Of a stretch of DNA of 64,000 nucleotides, positions 8,149 through 16,610 are shown piece by piece (the stretch's first letter is position 1; the number at the start of each line of letters is the position of its first letter). The translations under genes and the position numbers were made by a program. The stretch lies in contig CAIOSP010000019.1 of NCBI GenBank assembly GCA_903861005.1, positions 1 to 64,000 of the forward strand. Direction: 5' to 3'. The notes beneath the pieces are model-generated. The model ran no database searches and had not been told where the DNA came from. It was given only the letters and a program-made list of their open reading frames with translations. This stretch comes from an uncultured Pseudomonadota bacterium. Lineage in GTDB: Bacteria; Myxococcota_A; UBA796; GCA-2862545.

Positions 8149-9169
8149 CCGCGGGCGCCCCTGCCGGCGCGGCCGGGGCTTCCGGCTCCGGCGTCACGTT
8201 GCCCGGCGTGGCGCCAGGGGGGGGCATGGCGCCGGGCTGCATGATCGGGGGGGCCGACGGGACGGTGGGCGCCCACTTGTCGAGCGCGCCCTGGTCGACG
8301 TTGACCTTGGCGGTCTCGCGGAGGCCCTTGAGGATCTCCTGGGTCAACTTCTCGTACTGCTCGGTCTTGAGGCGACGGAGCACCGCGCCGCGAACCTGCT
8401 CGATCGTACGCTCGACCTTCTCGCGCTTGGTGGGGACGTTCACGACCCAGTAGCCGTTGCCGATCTGCAGGGGCTCGGCGACGCCGTTCTGCTCGAGCGC
8501 GAAGGCCGCGTCGACGATCTCAGGCGGGATGCCGCCCTTGCCCTCGTGGCCGATGTAGCCGACCTCGCCGCCGCGCTTGGCGTACTCGCCGTCCGAGTAC
8601 TCCTCGGCCAGCTCACGGAAGCCGTCCGGGTCGGCCTTGGCCTTGGTGAACGCCTCGTCCGCGCGCTTCTTGGCGGCGGCCGCGTCGCGGGTGGCGTTGA
8701 TCTCGACGTAGATCACGCGGAGCAGCACCTTCTCGGGGACGATGTAGTCGTCCTTGGAGGCCTCGAACGCGGCCTGGATCTGCTCGTCCGTGAACTGCTC
8801 GTTGGTGACCTTCTCGTAGACATCCTGGCGCAGCATCAGGCTGGTCATGATCTTCTTGACCTTCGGGTCATTGTAGATGCCGCGGCGGAAGGCTTCCTGG
8901 AAGAGGAGCTCGTCGTCGACAGCCTGGTCGACCAGCGCCGTCTTCTCCTCGGGCGTGTAGGTGGCGCCGTTGGCGGCCTCCTTGCGGTGGGCGGCGTCGT
9001 CGATCGCCTTGCTGCCGATGGGCAGGCCGTTCACGTCCGCGATCTTGGGGTTGGACGCATCTTCCGGGGGCGCGATCGGGGAGGAGCCGCCCGCGGACGA
9101 GCCGCCGCCGGAGCAGCCGAGGGCAGTGGCGAGCACGAGCGCGGGAAGGAAGCCGACGATGCGGGACAT
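8138..9169 (-). CDS. Parvulin-type peptidyl-prolyl isomerase lipoprotein
   Basis: A 343-residue lipoprotein of the PrsA/PpiD-SurA type that would catalyse proline isomerisation of envelope proteins. The signal peptide ends ALGC, then a Gly/Ser/Pro linker leads to a helical N-domain. A well-formed rotamase domain lies around residues 145-245, including FRELAEEYSDGEYAKRGGEVG and GYWVVNV. The C-terminus is Pro/Ala/Gly-rich. It is the first gene of the operon with the SurA-like gene and pdxA. Confidence 0.87.
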   Translation of the reverse strand: MSRIVGFLPALVLATALGCSGGGSSAGGSSPIAPPEDASNPKIADVNGLPIGSKAIDDAAHRKEAANGATYTPEEKTALVDQAVDDELLFQEAFRRGIYNDPKVKKIMTSLMLRQDVYEKVTNEQFTDEQIQAAFEASKDDYIVPEKVLLRVIYVEINATRDAAAAKKRADEAFTKAKADPDGFRELAEEYSDGEYAKRGGEVGYIGHEGKGGIPPEIVDAAFALEQNGVAEPLQIGNGYWVVNVPTKREKVERTIEQVRGAVLRRLKTEQYEKLTQEILKGLRETAKVNVDQGALDKWAPTVPSAPPIMQPGAMPPPGATPGNVTPEPEAPAAPAGAPAGGN

Positions 9170-9205
9170 GGATGCGTCTCCAGGCTGGTTCGAGTTGGCG
9201 GACGA

Positions 9206-9233
9206 GGGTTATCCCGGCGCAACGCGCTGGCAA
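9206..9233 (-). promoter_or_regulatory. Putative promoter of the parvulin-surA-pdxA operon
   Basis: On the minus strand TTGCCA (9233-9228) is followed after 16 bases by TAACCC (9211-9206), 37 bp upstream of the first start codon. The hexamers resemble those upstream of the 3202 lipoprotein. Confidence 0.4.
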
Positions 9234-9301
9234 CGCCGATCGCGTCGTGGTCTGCCACGGTTCCGGGCGACGCAAGCGGGACGGCGCGTTAACCGCCTTC
9301 C

Positions 9302-9865
9302 ATGCCGATCCTGATGCTCCTCTCTGCAGCGCTCGCCGGCGACCTCGTGGTCGACGCCAAGGTCCCCGTCACCGTGTCCGTGGACGCCCAGCAGGCCGCC
9401 GACGTGTTCCAGGTCGGGGTGCTTCGCCTCGCCGTGGATGACGGTCCGCACAAGGTCGTCGTGGTGGTCGCGGGCAAGCCCAGCGTGTTCGACGTCACCA
9501 TCGGGCCGTCGCCGGTGGTGGTGCTGGTCGGTCGCTCGGGCACCACGGTCGGCGCGCCGGACGCGCAGCCCGTCCCGGTCGCCGTCGGCGTGGACATCCC
9601 CGTCCGCTTCCGGGCCGCGGGGCGCGATCGCCTCCTGCTCCAGATCGGCGGACAGCGCGTCGTGGTCGCCCCTGGCGTCGGCGTGACCCTGCCCCTGTCG
9701 CTGGGCGAGCACGACATGACCGTCCGCAGCCCGGACGGGACCTCAATCTACGCCCGCGGCATGCTGGTCGTCAGCGGTGCGGGCGATCTGGTCGTGCAGC
9801 TGGCCGAGGGCAAGATGCCCGAGACCTCCGGTGCGGGGCTCTCCTTCGACCCCGTCGCGCCCTGA
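9302..9865 (+). CDS. Secreted beta-rich (PEGA-like) protein of unknown function
   Basis: A 187-residue protein with a short N-terminal signal peptide (cleavage likely after ALAG). It is almost entirely composed of short beta strands rich in Val, with patterns such as DDGPHKVVVVVAG and LGEHDMTVRSPDG that recall PEGA domains. It ends 10 bp before the histidine kinase start and is in the same direction, so it may be an extracytoplasmic partner of that sensor. That link is inferred from position only. Confidence 0.6.
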   Translation: MPILMLLSAALAGDLVVDAKVPVTVSVDAQQAADVFQVGVLRLAVDDGPHKVVVVVAGKPSVFDVTIGPSPVVVLVGRSGTTVGAPDAQPVPVAVGVDIPVRFRAAGRDRLLLQIGGQRVVVAPGVGVTLPLSLGEHDMTVRSPDGTSIYARGMLVVSGAGDLVVQLAEGKMPETSGAGLSFDPVAP

Positions 9866-9875
9866 CGGCAGGGCC

Positions 9876-11774
9876 GTGCCCCCCGAGCGGTCCTGGCCCG
9901 CGCGTCTAGGGTTCCTGCGCTCCATCCGTTCGCGCATCACGGCGGCCTTCTTCGTCGCGTTGTTGGCCACCGGGGCCGCGCAGGCGTGGCTGATCGCCCA
10001 GCAGGGGCCGGTCGCCGACTCCCTGCAGCTGGTGACCGAGGGCTACCTGCCGCTCGCCAAGCAGGTGGCGCGGCTCAAGCAGGACCAGGAGCGCGTGCAG
10101 CGCGACCTGAACCGCATCAACAACGACAAGCCGCGCCCCGTCACCGGCGAGACGAGCGAGGCCGAGATCTACACGCAGGAGCTTCGGGACAACCTGGAGG
10201 TCGCCCGTGTGATGGCGACGTCCATGCGCGGCACCGCGCGGTCGGACGTGGCCGAAAAGGCCGTCATCGCCAAGACGCTCGCCTACCTCGACAGCATCGA
10301 GCGCTTGTTCAAGCAGTACGAGGAGCAGTCGCGGACCTACCTCCAGGAGGCGGCGAACGGTCACGTGGCCGACGCCAAGGAGGGGCAGCGCAGGCCGCTG
10401 CGGGCCACCGGCAAGCAGCTCACCACCGAGTTTGAGCTGCTGGAGCGCACCGTCGACGACCGCATCGCGTCCGTCACGCTCGCCACGCGCCAGAAGCAGG
10501 CCGCGGCGCGTGGCGTGGCGGTCACGCTGTCCATGCTGGCCGCGGCCTTGGGCCTGGCGATGCTGGCGGCGTCGTTCGTGGCGCTTCGGCCGATCGGTCG
10601 GCTGACGGCGGAGGTGGCTCGCGTCGCGAAGGGCGAGCTGGGGGCGCGCGTGGACCTGGGCGGAGACGACGAGGTCGGCACGCTGGCGCTGGAATTCAAC
10701 GCGATGGCCGAGGCGATCGAGCTGCGCGACCGTCGGCTGACCGAGCGTCAGCGCGAGCTCGAGCGGGTGTCTCGCTACCTCTCCAGCGTGGTGGACTCGC
10801 TCGACGATGGCCTGGTCGTCGTCGAGGGCGGCGTGGTGACGCTGACCAACCCCGCCGGCGCGCGCGTGTGGGCGGCCGAGGTCGGCGCGCCGCCGCCCGC
10901 GCGGCTGAACGACGGGCTGTCGCCGGGCTCGCACACGCTGTCGAGCCCCGGCGGCGCCGTGCACGCGGTCCGCGCCGTGCCGTTCGGCGAGTCGGGCGTG
11001 GTCGCGGTGGTGTCGGACGTGACGGCGCAGGTGCGCGCGCAGGAGCAGCTCGCCCGCAGCGAGCGCCTGGCGCTGGTCGGGCAGATGCTCGCGCAGATCA
11101 CCCACGAGGTCCGCAACCCGCTCAACGCGCTGTCGCTCGCCGGCGAGCTGCTCGGCGATGAGCTGGGCGACCTGGACCCCGGCCACAAGACCGAGGCCTG
11201 GCCGCTGCTCGACCGCATCAGCGGCGAGGTGGAGCGCCTGACCAAAGTGACGGGGCACTACCTGCAGCTCGCGCGCCGTCCGGCGCCGCAGCCGACGTCG
11301 GTGGACCTGGCGCGCGCGCTGACCGAGATCACACGGCTGGTGAAGCCTGAGCTCGACGAGGCGTCGGTGACGCTGGACGTGGCGCTCGAAGACGTGCCGC
11401 CGCAGCTGGTGGACGGCGGGCAGGTGCGTCAGGCGGTGCTCAACGTGCTGCGCAACGCGCGTGAGGCCGGCGCTCACCACGTGCGCCTGACGCTCGCGCG
11501 GACCGAGGACGGCGTGGAGATCGCCGTGGCCGACGACGGCAGCGGCATGACCGAAGATCAAGTGAGCCAGGCGACCGATCCTTTCTGGTCGACCAAGGCG
11601 AGCGGCACCGGCTTGGGGCTCGCGATCACGCGCCAGATCCTCGAAGACCACGGCGGGCGCATTGTGATCGGGCCTAGCGCGACAGGCGGGACGCTGGTGA
11701 CGCTCTCGCTCCCGTGGCGCCCTTCGGCGCCCGGAGACGAAGAGGGACCGCTCGACGACCTGCCAATCCTGTAG
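9876..11774 (+). CDS. Sensor histidine kinase, HAMP-HisKA-HATPase (NtrB/ZraS-like)
   Basis: Membrane-bound kinase of a two-component pair with the next gene. The GTG start at 9876 is chosen because a GGCAGGG site precedes it and the upstream gene ends at 9865. It has a first membrane helix at about 22-42, a helical extracytoplasmic region of about 170 residues, a second helix at about 213-236, HAMP to about 290, and a short PAS-like region. The H-box is THEVRNPLNAL with His410. The HATPase domain has an N-box (NVLRNAREAG), VADDGSGM, FWSTK and GTGLGLAI. The length is 632 aa. The H-box form is typical of kinases paired with NtrC-type regulators. The input signal is unknown. Confidence 0.9.
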   Translation: MPPERSWPARLGFLRSIRSRITAAFFVALLATGAAQAWLIAQQGPVADSLQLVTEGYLPLAKQVARLKQDQERVQRDLNRINNDKPRPVTGETSEAEIYTQELRDNLEVARVMATSMRGTARSDVAEKAVIAKTLAYLDSIERLFKQYEEQSRTYLQEAANGHVADAKEGQRRPLRATGKQLTTEFELLERTVDDRIASVTLATRQKQAAARGVAVTLSMLAAALGLAMLAASFVALRPIGRLTAEVARVAKGELGARVDLGGDDEVGTLALEFNAMAEAIELRDRRLTERQRELERVSRYLSSVVDSLDDGLVVVEGGVVTLTNPAGARVWAAEVGAPPPARLNDGLSPGSHTLSSPGGAVHAVRAVPFGESGVVAVVSDVTAQVRAQEQLARSERLALVGQMLAQITHEVRNPLNALSLAGELLGDELGDLDPGHKTEAWPLLDRISGEVERLTKVTGHYLQLARRPAPQPTSVDLARALTEITRLVKPELDEASVTLDVALEDVPPQLVDGGQVRQAVLNVLRNAREAGAHHVRLTLARTEDGVEIAVADDGSGMTEDQVSQATDPFWSTKASGTGLGLAITRQILEDHGGRIVIGPSATGGTLVTLSLPWRPSAPGDEEGPLDDLPIL

Positions 11775-11814
11775 CGCACCGGATACGGCGCCCGTGGCGC
11801 TCGCGGAGGCCCAG

Positions 11815-13194
11815 ATGCCGACGATCCTCGTCGTAGATGATGACGCTTCCAACCGCGACACCCTCGAGCGCCTCCTGGTGCGCGAGGAGTTTACGGTCCT
11901 GCACGCGGACAGCGGCCGCTCGGCGATGGACGTGGTGCGCGCGCACCGCATGGACGTGGTGCTGACGGACCTGAAGATGCCGGGCATGACCGGCATCGAC
12001 CTGCTCAAGGCCGTACGCACGCTGGACCCAGACGTCGAGGTCGTGGTGATGACCGCGTTCGGCACGGTCGAGACCGCGGTGGAGGCCATGAAGGAGGGCG
12101 CCTACGACTTCGTGTCCAAGCCGCTCAAGCGCATCGACCTGCTCAAGACGCTTCGCAAGGCGATCGAGAAGCGCAGCCTCGCGGTGGAGAACCGTCAGCT
12201 CCGCGAGCAGCTCGGCACCGCGGGCGAGGGCGTGATCGTGGGCCAGTCGCCGGCCATGCGCGTGCTGCTGGCCGAGATCGATCAGGTCGCGCCCAGCGAC
12301 GCCACCGTGATGCTGTCGGGCGAGTCGGGCACGGGCAAGGGTCGGCTGGCGCGACGCCTGCATGACGGCAGTCGCCGCAAGGAAAAGCGCTCCATCACGG
12401 TCAACTGCGCCGCGCTCCCCGACACCCTGCTGGAGAGCGAGCTGTTCGGCTACGAGGCCGGCGCGTTCACCGGCGCCACCAAGCGCAAGGAGGGTCGCTT
12501 CGACCTGGCGCGCGGCGGCACGCTCTTCCTCGACGAGATCACCGAGATGCAGATGGCCACGCAGGTCAAGCTGCTGCGCGTCCTGCAAGACGGCGAGTAC
12601 GAGCGCGTGGGCGGCACCGAGACCTTGCGCGCCGACGTGCGCATCGTCGCGGCCACCAACCGCGACATCGAGCGCGACGTGCGCGAGGGCAAGTTCCGCG
12701 AGGATCTGTTCTACCGGCTCAACGTCATCCGCGTGCACGTGCCGCCAGTGCGCGAGCGCTACGAGGACATCCCGCTGCTCGCGCAGCACTTCCTGGTCCG
12801 GTTCGCGCGCAAGAACGGCAAGACCGTGCGCGGCTTCACCACCGAGGCGATCGACGCGATGTGCGCGTGGCGCTGGCCGGGCAACGTGCGCGAGATCGAG
12901 AACGCCGTGGAGCGCGCGGTGGTGCTCTGCCGTGGCGATCAGATCGGCCTTGAGGATCTGCCGCCCACCGTACGCGGCGAGTCTGGGCGCCGTCGCCTCA
13001 CGTTTGAAGTGGGCACCCCGCTGGCGCACATCGAACGCACGATGATCACCGAGACGCTGCGCTACGTGCACGGCGACAAGGGGCTCGCGGCGTCTCTGCT
13101 GGGCATCACCGCGCGTACGATCTACAGGCGAGAAGCGGAATGGTCGCAGGAGGGCCGCGGCAATTCCGAAGTTCTTGACCGCGACGAACCTTGA
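11815..13194 (+). CDS. NtrC-family sigma-54-dependent response regulator
   Basis: A 459-residue transcription activator. The ATG at 11815 has GGAGG five bases upstream, and the family-typical MPTILVVDDD begins there. The receiver domain has phospho-acceptor Asp52 in LTDLKMPG, plus the conserved Thr and Lys (VMTAFGT, VSKPL). The AAA+ domain has Walker A GESGTGKG at about 169, an intact GAFTGA loop at 216-221 that contacts sigma-54, and Walker B LFLDEI. A Fis-type helix-turn-helix ends the protein. It lies 40 bp after the cognate kinase. Target promoters are not identifiable here. Confidence 0.93.
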   Translation: MPTILVVDDDASNRDTLERLLVREEFTVLHADSGRSAMDVVRAHRMDVVLTDLKMPGMTGIDLLKAVRTLDPDVEVVVMTAFGTVETAVEAMKEGAYDFVSKPLKRIDLLKTLRKAIEKRSLAVENRQLREQLGTAGEGVIVGQSPAMRVLLAEIDQVAPSDATVMLSGESGTGKGRLARRLHDGSRRKEKRSITVNCAALPDTLLESELFGYEAGAFTGATKRKEGRFDLARGGTLFLDEITEMQMATQVKLLRVLQDGEYERVGGTETLRADVRIVAATNRDIERDVREGKFREDLFYRLNVIRVHVPPVRERYEDIPLLAQHFLVRFARKNGKTVRGFTTEAIDAMCAWRWPGNVREIENAVERAVVLCRGDQIGLEDLPPTVRGESGRRRLTFEVGTPLAHIERTMITETLRYVHGDKGLAASLLGITARTIYRREAEWSQEGRGNSEVLDRDEP

Positions 13195-13218
13195 CTTCGG
13201 CCCCCCTCCTGGCATAAA
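13191..13218 (+). promoter_or_regulatory. Putative sigma-70 promoter of the 13254 gene
   Basis: TTGACT at 13191-13196 is followed by 16 bases and CATAAA at 13213-13218. The -35 box overlaps the stop codon of the sigma-54 activator gene. This is one of the better housekeeping-type promoters in the window. Confidence 0.6.
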
Positions 13219-13253
13219 ACGCCCGGGCAACTTCTGACCTGGGGGCCGAAAGC

Positions 13254-13655
13254 GTGTTTTTGATGATCCGCAACGCCGTCTTCGCGGCTGGATTGATGGT
13301 GGGTTCGGTCGCGTTCGCGCAGCCGCCCGTCGCCAATGGTGAAGACCTGATCGCGTGGCAGACCCTTGAGAATCGCACGCTTACGGCCGAGCAAGCGGCG
13401 GACGCGTACCGCGGCTTCGTGCTGCAGTTCAACGACTCGCCCCTGGCCGAGATGGCCTACGCGCGGCTCGTCGCGCTCGGCATGGACGCCCCGTGGACGG
13501 ACGAGGCCACCGTGCTCTCCGCGCTCGGCAGCGTCCGGAATCGGTTCGAAGCGCACCAGAAGGCGCTCGCGACGCCGCCCAAGGCCAAGGTCGCGATGAT
13601 CGACCTGTCCGAGGACGACGACGACGCGACGGCCGCGCGGGACACGGGCCGCTAG
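13254..13655 (+). CDS. Small exported protein of unknown function
   Basis: A 133-residue protein with a signal peptide cleaved probably after AFA (about residue 22). The mature part is helical and ends in an acidic/Ala tail (DLSEDDDDATAARD). No family is recognised. The helical pattern (AYRGFVLQFNDSPLAEMAYARLVALG) is reminiscent of TPR-like repeats, but only one copy is visible. The GTG start at 13254 is uncertain and ATG 13263 is an alternative. It has its own promoter and is followed by a hairpin. Confidence 0.6.
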   Translation: MFLMIRNAVFAAGLMVGSVAFAQPPVANGEDLIAWQTLENRTLTAEQAADAYRGFVLQFNDSPLAEMAYARLVALGMDAPWTDEATVLSALGSVRNRFEAHQKALATPPKAKVAMIDLSEDDDDATAARDTGR

Positions 13656-13732
13656 TCGCGCGGGTTCGCGTCGCGCGAGTGTTCGATCGGCCACGCGTCC
13701 AATTCGTTCGCCGCGCTCGGCGACGGTCACGG

Positions 13733-13753
13733 CCGCTCGATCGAATCGAGCGG
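13733..13753. terminator. Palindromic hairpin between convergent genes
   Basis: A perfect 9-bp stem (13733-13741 with 13745-13753) and a three-base loop. No T run follows on either strand. Its position between convergent genes supports a bidirectional termination or mRNA-end role. Confidence 0.5.
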
Positions 13754-13761
13754 GCGGTGCG

Positions 13762-14268
13762 CTACTCCCAGCCCGCCCGCTTGGTCATGATGGTCACGAT
13801 GCCGTCATCGACGATCAGCTCGTAGCGGTAGCGGTCGACGGCGTTGTGGGTCTCGCTGCTGCCGGGCTTCCAGACGAGCACGTGGCCGTCCTCGGTGACC
13901 TCGAGGAAGTACATCAGCTTCTCGGAGCGCTCGGCGCCGTCGCGGAACAGGCGCTGCGTCTCATGCGGCTTGCCCCACGCCATGTACACGGCGTCGACGG
14001 GCCACCCGCGGGCGACCGCGCGCTGGACGATCGCGTCCTGCATCTCCTTGTCGTAGTGGTAGAAGCGGTCCCACAGGCGGTGGTCCTTGAGCCACTGATC
14101 GCGCGCCTCGGGCGTCTTCTGCTTGAAGAAGTCCTTCTCGTCCTTGTCGCTCATCCACACCCGCAGGGCGTCGAAGTGGACCTTCTCTTGGGGCTCCAGC
14201 CGGTCGTACTTGGAGGCGGTGCCGAAGAGCAGGACGCCGACGAGCAGCCAGCGCGGGGAGAGGGACAT
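13762..14268 (-). CDS. GWxTD-domain-like exported protein
   Basis: A 168-residue protein with an N-terminal hydrophobic signal segment. The mature region resembles the GWxTD domain (pattern FDALRVWMSDKDEKDFFKQKTPEARDQW, read here in two parts around residues 33-60) and continues with the typical Trp/Tyr-rich segment and VYMAWGKPHETQ. GWxTD proteins are found mainly in Myxococcota, Acidobacteria and Bacteroidota and have no settled function. The assignment is by motif resemblance and is tentative. The gene is convergent with 13254 and separated from it by the hairpin. Confidence 0.55.
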   Translation of the reverse strand: MSLSPRWLLVGVLLFGTASKYDRLEPQEKVHFDALRVWMSDKDEKDFFKQKTPEARDQWLKDHRLWDRFYHYDKEMQDAIVQRAVARGWPVDAVYMAWGKPHETQRLFRDGAERSEKLMYFLEVTEDGHVLVWKPGSSETHNAVDRYRYELIVDDGIVTIMTKRAGWE

Positions 14269-14375
14269 GGGGGCTCCTGGGAAGGGATGGGATCCTTATC
14301 CAGACACGCGAGCGCGAGGGAGATTTCCGTCGCGGACTCTCGCCACGGCGTGGAGAAGGGGCGAGGGAGGCAGGG

Positions 14376-15089
14376 ATGGAGCACCTCATGTCTGCCACCC
14401 CCGACCTCTGGGAGGTCTTCGACCCCGACCGCCGCGTGCTGTGCGCCCGATACGGCGACGGCCGCGTGCGCATGCTCGCGTTCGGTCTGCGTGACGGCGG
14501 CCTGGCGGTGGTCAGCCCCGGCGCCCGCATGAGCGACGCGCATTTTGAGGCGCTCGCCGCGTGGGGCGAGCCGCGCTTCCTGGTGGCGCCCAACTCGTTC
14601 CACAACCTGGGCCTGCGCTCCTGGGCCAAGCGCTTCCCCGACGCGCGCGTGGTCGCGCATGAGCGTGCGCACAAGCGCCTGCGAAAGCGTCTCCCCAGCC
14701 TTGAGTTCGACGGGCTTGAGTCGCTCGTGGCCGCGCTCCCCGACGGCGTCCGCTTGATGTGCCCGCCGCAAGCCAAGCAGGGCGAGGTTTGGGTTTCCTT
14801 GATCACCGGGCAGGGGACCGCGTGGTTCGTCACGGACGGGATCCTCAACGAGGCGCACCTCCCGCCCGGCGCGCTGGGTATCGTGATGCGCGTCCTCGGA
14901 TTCCGAACGGGGCTGATGACCAACCCGTTCTTCAAGCGGCTGTTCCTGACCGACAAGGCCGCGCACCAGGCGTGGGTGCGCGACGAGCTCACGCGTGACC
15001 CGCCGAGCGTGTTCATCCCGTGCCACGGCGAGGTCCTGCGCGGGCCAGACGTGGTGGGCAAGCTCCGCGCGGTGACCGACGCGGCGTGA
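14376..15089 (+). CDS. DUF4336-like protein (metallo-beta-lactamase-fold relative)
   Basis: A 237-residue cytoplasmic protein. The sequence has the layout of DUF4336 proteins: an N-terminal beta region (RMLAFGLRDGGLAVVSP), the segment VAPNSFHNLGLRSWAKRFPDA near residues 66-85, and a late FIPCHGEV. The HxHxDH metal motif of active metallo-beta-lactamases is absent, so catalytic activity of that type is unlikely unless the metal is bound differently. Start codons at 14376 and 14388 are both possible. The gene is convergent with the large helical protein, 15 bp apart. Confidence 0.6.
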   Translation: MEHLMSATPDLWEVFDPDRRVLCARYGDGRVRMLAFGLRDGGLAVVSPGARMSDAHFEALAAWGEPRFLVAPNSFHNLGLRSWAKRFPDARVVAHERAHKRLRKRLPSLEFDGLESLVAALPDGVRLMCPPQAKQGEVWVSLITGQGTAWFVTDGILNEAHLPPGALGIVMRVLGFRTGLMTNPFFKRLFLTDKAAHQAWVRDELTRDPPSVFIPCHGEVLRGPDVVGKLRAVTDAA

Positions 15090-15104
15090 CCACCGGCGCC
15101 GCGC

Positions 15105-16562
15105 TCAGATCAGCGCGGTCGCCAGTTGGTAGGTGACCTTGGCGACCGCGGCCAGCCCGATCGCCGACTTGGTCGCTGTGCCCGCCGTCTTGGTCCACTG
15201 CGGGACGTAGTCCTCGTCTGCGAGCTTCTCGCAGATCTCCACGGAGCGCTCGCCCCACGCGATGTCCTGGCGTAGCGCCCCGGCGAAGTCGGCGTACTGC
15301 TGGCCCATCGCCTTGAACTTCATGAAGGTCTTCGCCATCTGCTTGTTCTTGCGCGCGTCTGAGCCCTCGGGCGCGGACGGGAACTGCGCGGTGAACAGCT
15401 CGATCTGCTTGTACAGCTTGCCGGCCTCCTCCTCGGCGGCGGTGAGCTTGCCGGTGAATTCGGTCGCCTCCTTGAGCGTGCGGGACGTGGTGGTGAGGAC
15501 CGCGCGCGAGGCCTGCCCGACGGCGGACGCGGCGGCCTCCTTGAGCACCTCGACGGCCTTCGACGCCTTCTGGCTCTGGCCTTTCGCCTTCGCCAGCTCT
15601 CGCTGCTTCCAGAGCTTCTGGATGTCCTTCATCTTGGGCTCGAGCTTCTTCTTCACCGTATCCGCGTCGCGCGTGTACTTCTCGATCGAGAGCGCGAGAT
15701 CCAGGGCGGCCTTGGCGATCGCCAGCGCGGAGAGGGCGGCCGCGCCGAAGCTCATGGCGATCGACACGGAGGACACGGCGATGGTCACGGCGGCGACCGC
15801 CATGTCGATCTTCACCTCGAGCTTGAAGTTCGCAAGGTACTTGCGTCGCTTCAGGGCGCGGTTCCAGTAGTCGTCCACCGCCTTGTTGACGTCGCGCTCG
15901 ACCAGCTTGGCGTAGTGCTTCAGCACTTCATTCGCCTGCACCACCAGCTTCGCTCGCTCTTCGCCTTCCAGGGCGGCGATCTTCTGGTCGAGCGCGAGGA
16001 TGGTCTTGGCGAACGCGTCGCTGGTGCGCTTCACCAACTCGGCGCAGGCGGTCTGGACCTCTGAGAAGTGAAAGCCGAGCTCACCCTCGTTCTCCAGCCT
16101 CGCCAGCTCTTCGTCGATCACGAGGTAGGCGCGGATGTCGATCGCTCCGAACTCAAGCCACTTTGTGCGCACGCCACCCGCGGCGTTCTGCTGCGCGACG
16201 AGACGTAGGCGCTTGGCGCGTCCGCTCGGCTCGGGGTCCTGCGTGGCGGCGCCGCCCTGCGCGATCAGCGCGTCGACCGTGCCGATCAGCTTCTTGAGCG
16301 CGAGCGCGCCCTCCTGGGTCACGCCGCGGCTGCTGGCAGCGGTCTCGAGCAGCCCCTTGTAGACCTTGGCCTGCTGGGACGCGGCGGCCCACGCGACGCG
16401 GCGCGCGAGGAGGTCCTTGGCCTTTTCGACGGCGGCCCGCTTCTTGCCGAAGTCGCCCTTGTCCCAGCCGTCCTTGCCCATCTGCTTGAGCGTGGCGGCG
16501 TCGACGCCGCTGCGCCCGGACTTCTCCCACGCCTTCTTGGCCGTCTCCCAGGTGCGCTTCAT
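15105..16562 (-). CDS. Large alpha-helical protein with central hydrophobic hairpin, possible pore-former
   Basis: A 485-residue protein that is nearly all helical and rich in Ala, Lys and Glu, with no signal peptide. The only strongly hydrophobic part is at about residues 254-292, long enough for a membrane hairpin, flanked on both sides by long amphipathic or coiled-coil helices. This layout is known from alpha-helical pore-forming toxins such as the YaxA/XaxA and Hbl/MakA groups. I cannot show homology. Two further weakly hydrophobic stretches lie near the C-terminus. No immunity or secretion gene is adjacent. Alternatives are a membrane-remodelling or structural protein. Confidence 0.5.
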   Translation of the reverse strand: MKRTWETAKKAWEKSGRSGVDAATLKQMGKDGWDKGDFGKKRAAVEKAKDLLARRVAWAAASQQAKVYKGLLETAASSRGVTQEGALALKKLIGTVDALIAQGGAATQDPEPSGRAKRLRLVAQQNAAGGVRTKWLEFGAIDIRAYLVIDEELARLENEGELGFHFSEVQTACAELVKRTSDAFAKTILALDQKIAALEGEERAKLVVQANEVLKHYAKLVERDVNKAVDDYWNRALKRRKYLANFKLEVKIDMAVAAVTIAVSSVSIAMSFGAAALSALAIAKAALDLALSIEKYTRDADTVKKKLEPKMKDIQKLWKQRELAKAKGQSQKASKAVEVLKEAAASAVGQASRAVLTTTSRTLKEATEFTGKLTAAEEEAGKLYKQIELFTAQFPSAPEGSDARKNKQMAKTFMKFKAMGQQYADFAGALRQDIAWGERSVEICEKLADEDYVPQWTKTAGTATKSAIGLAAVAKVTYQLATALI

Positions 16563-16610
16563 CCCGTGCCGCCATGATTCGTGAGGGTTGCGGAGCCAGT
16601 ACCGCGTGCC

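Noticed and set aside
14376-15089. Active metallo-beta-lactamase
   Set aside because: The HxHxDH metal motif is missing, so only a fold relationship is proposed.
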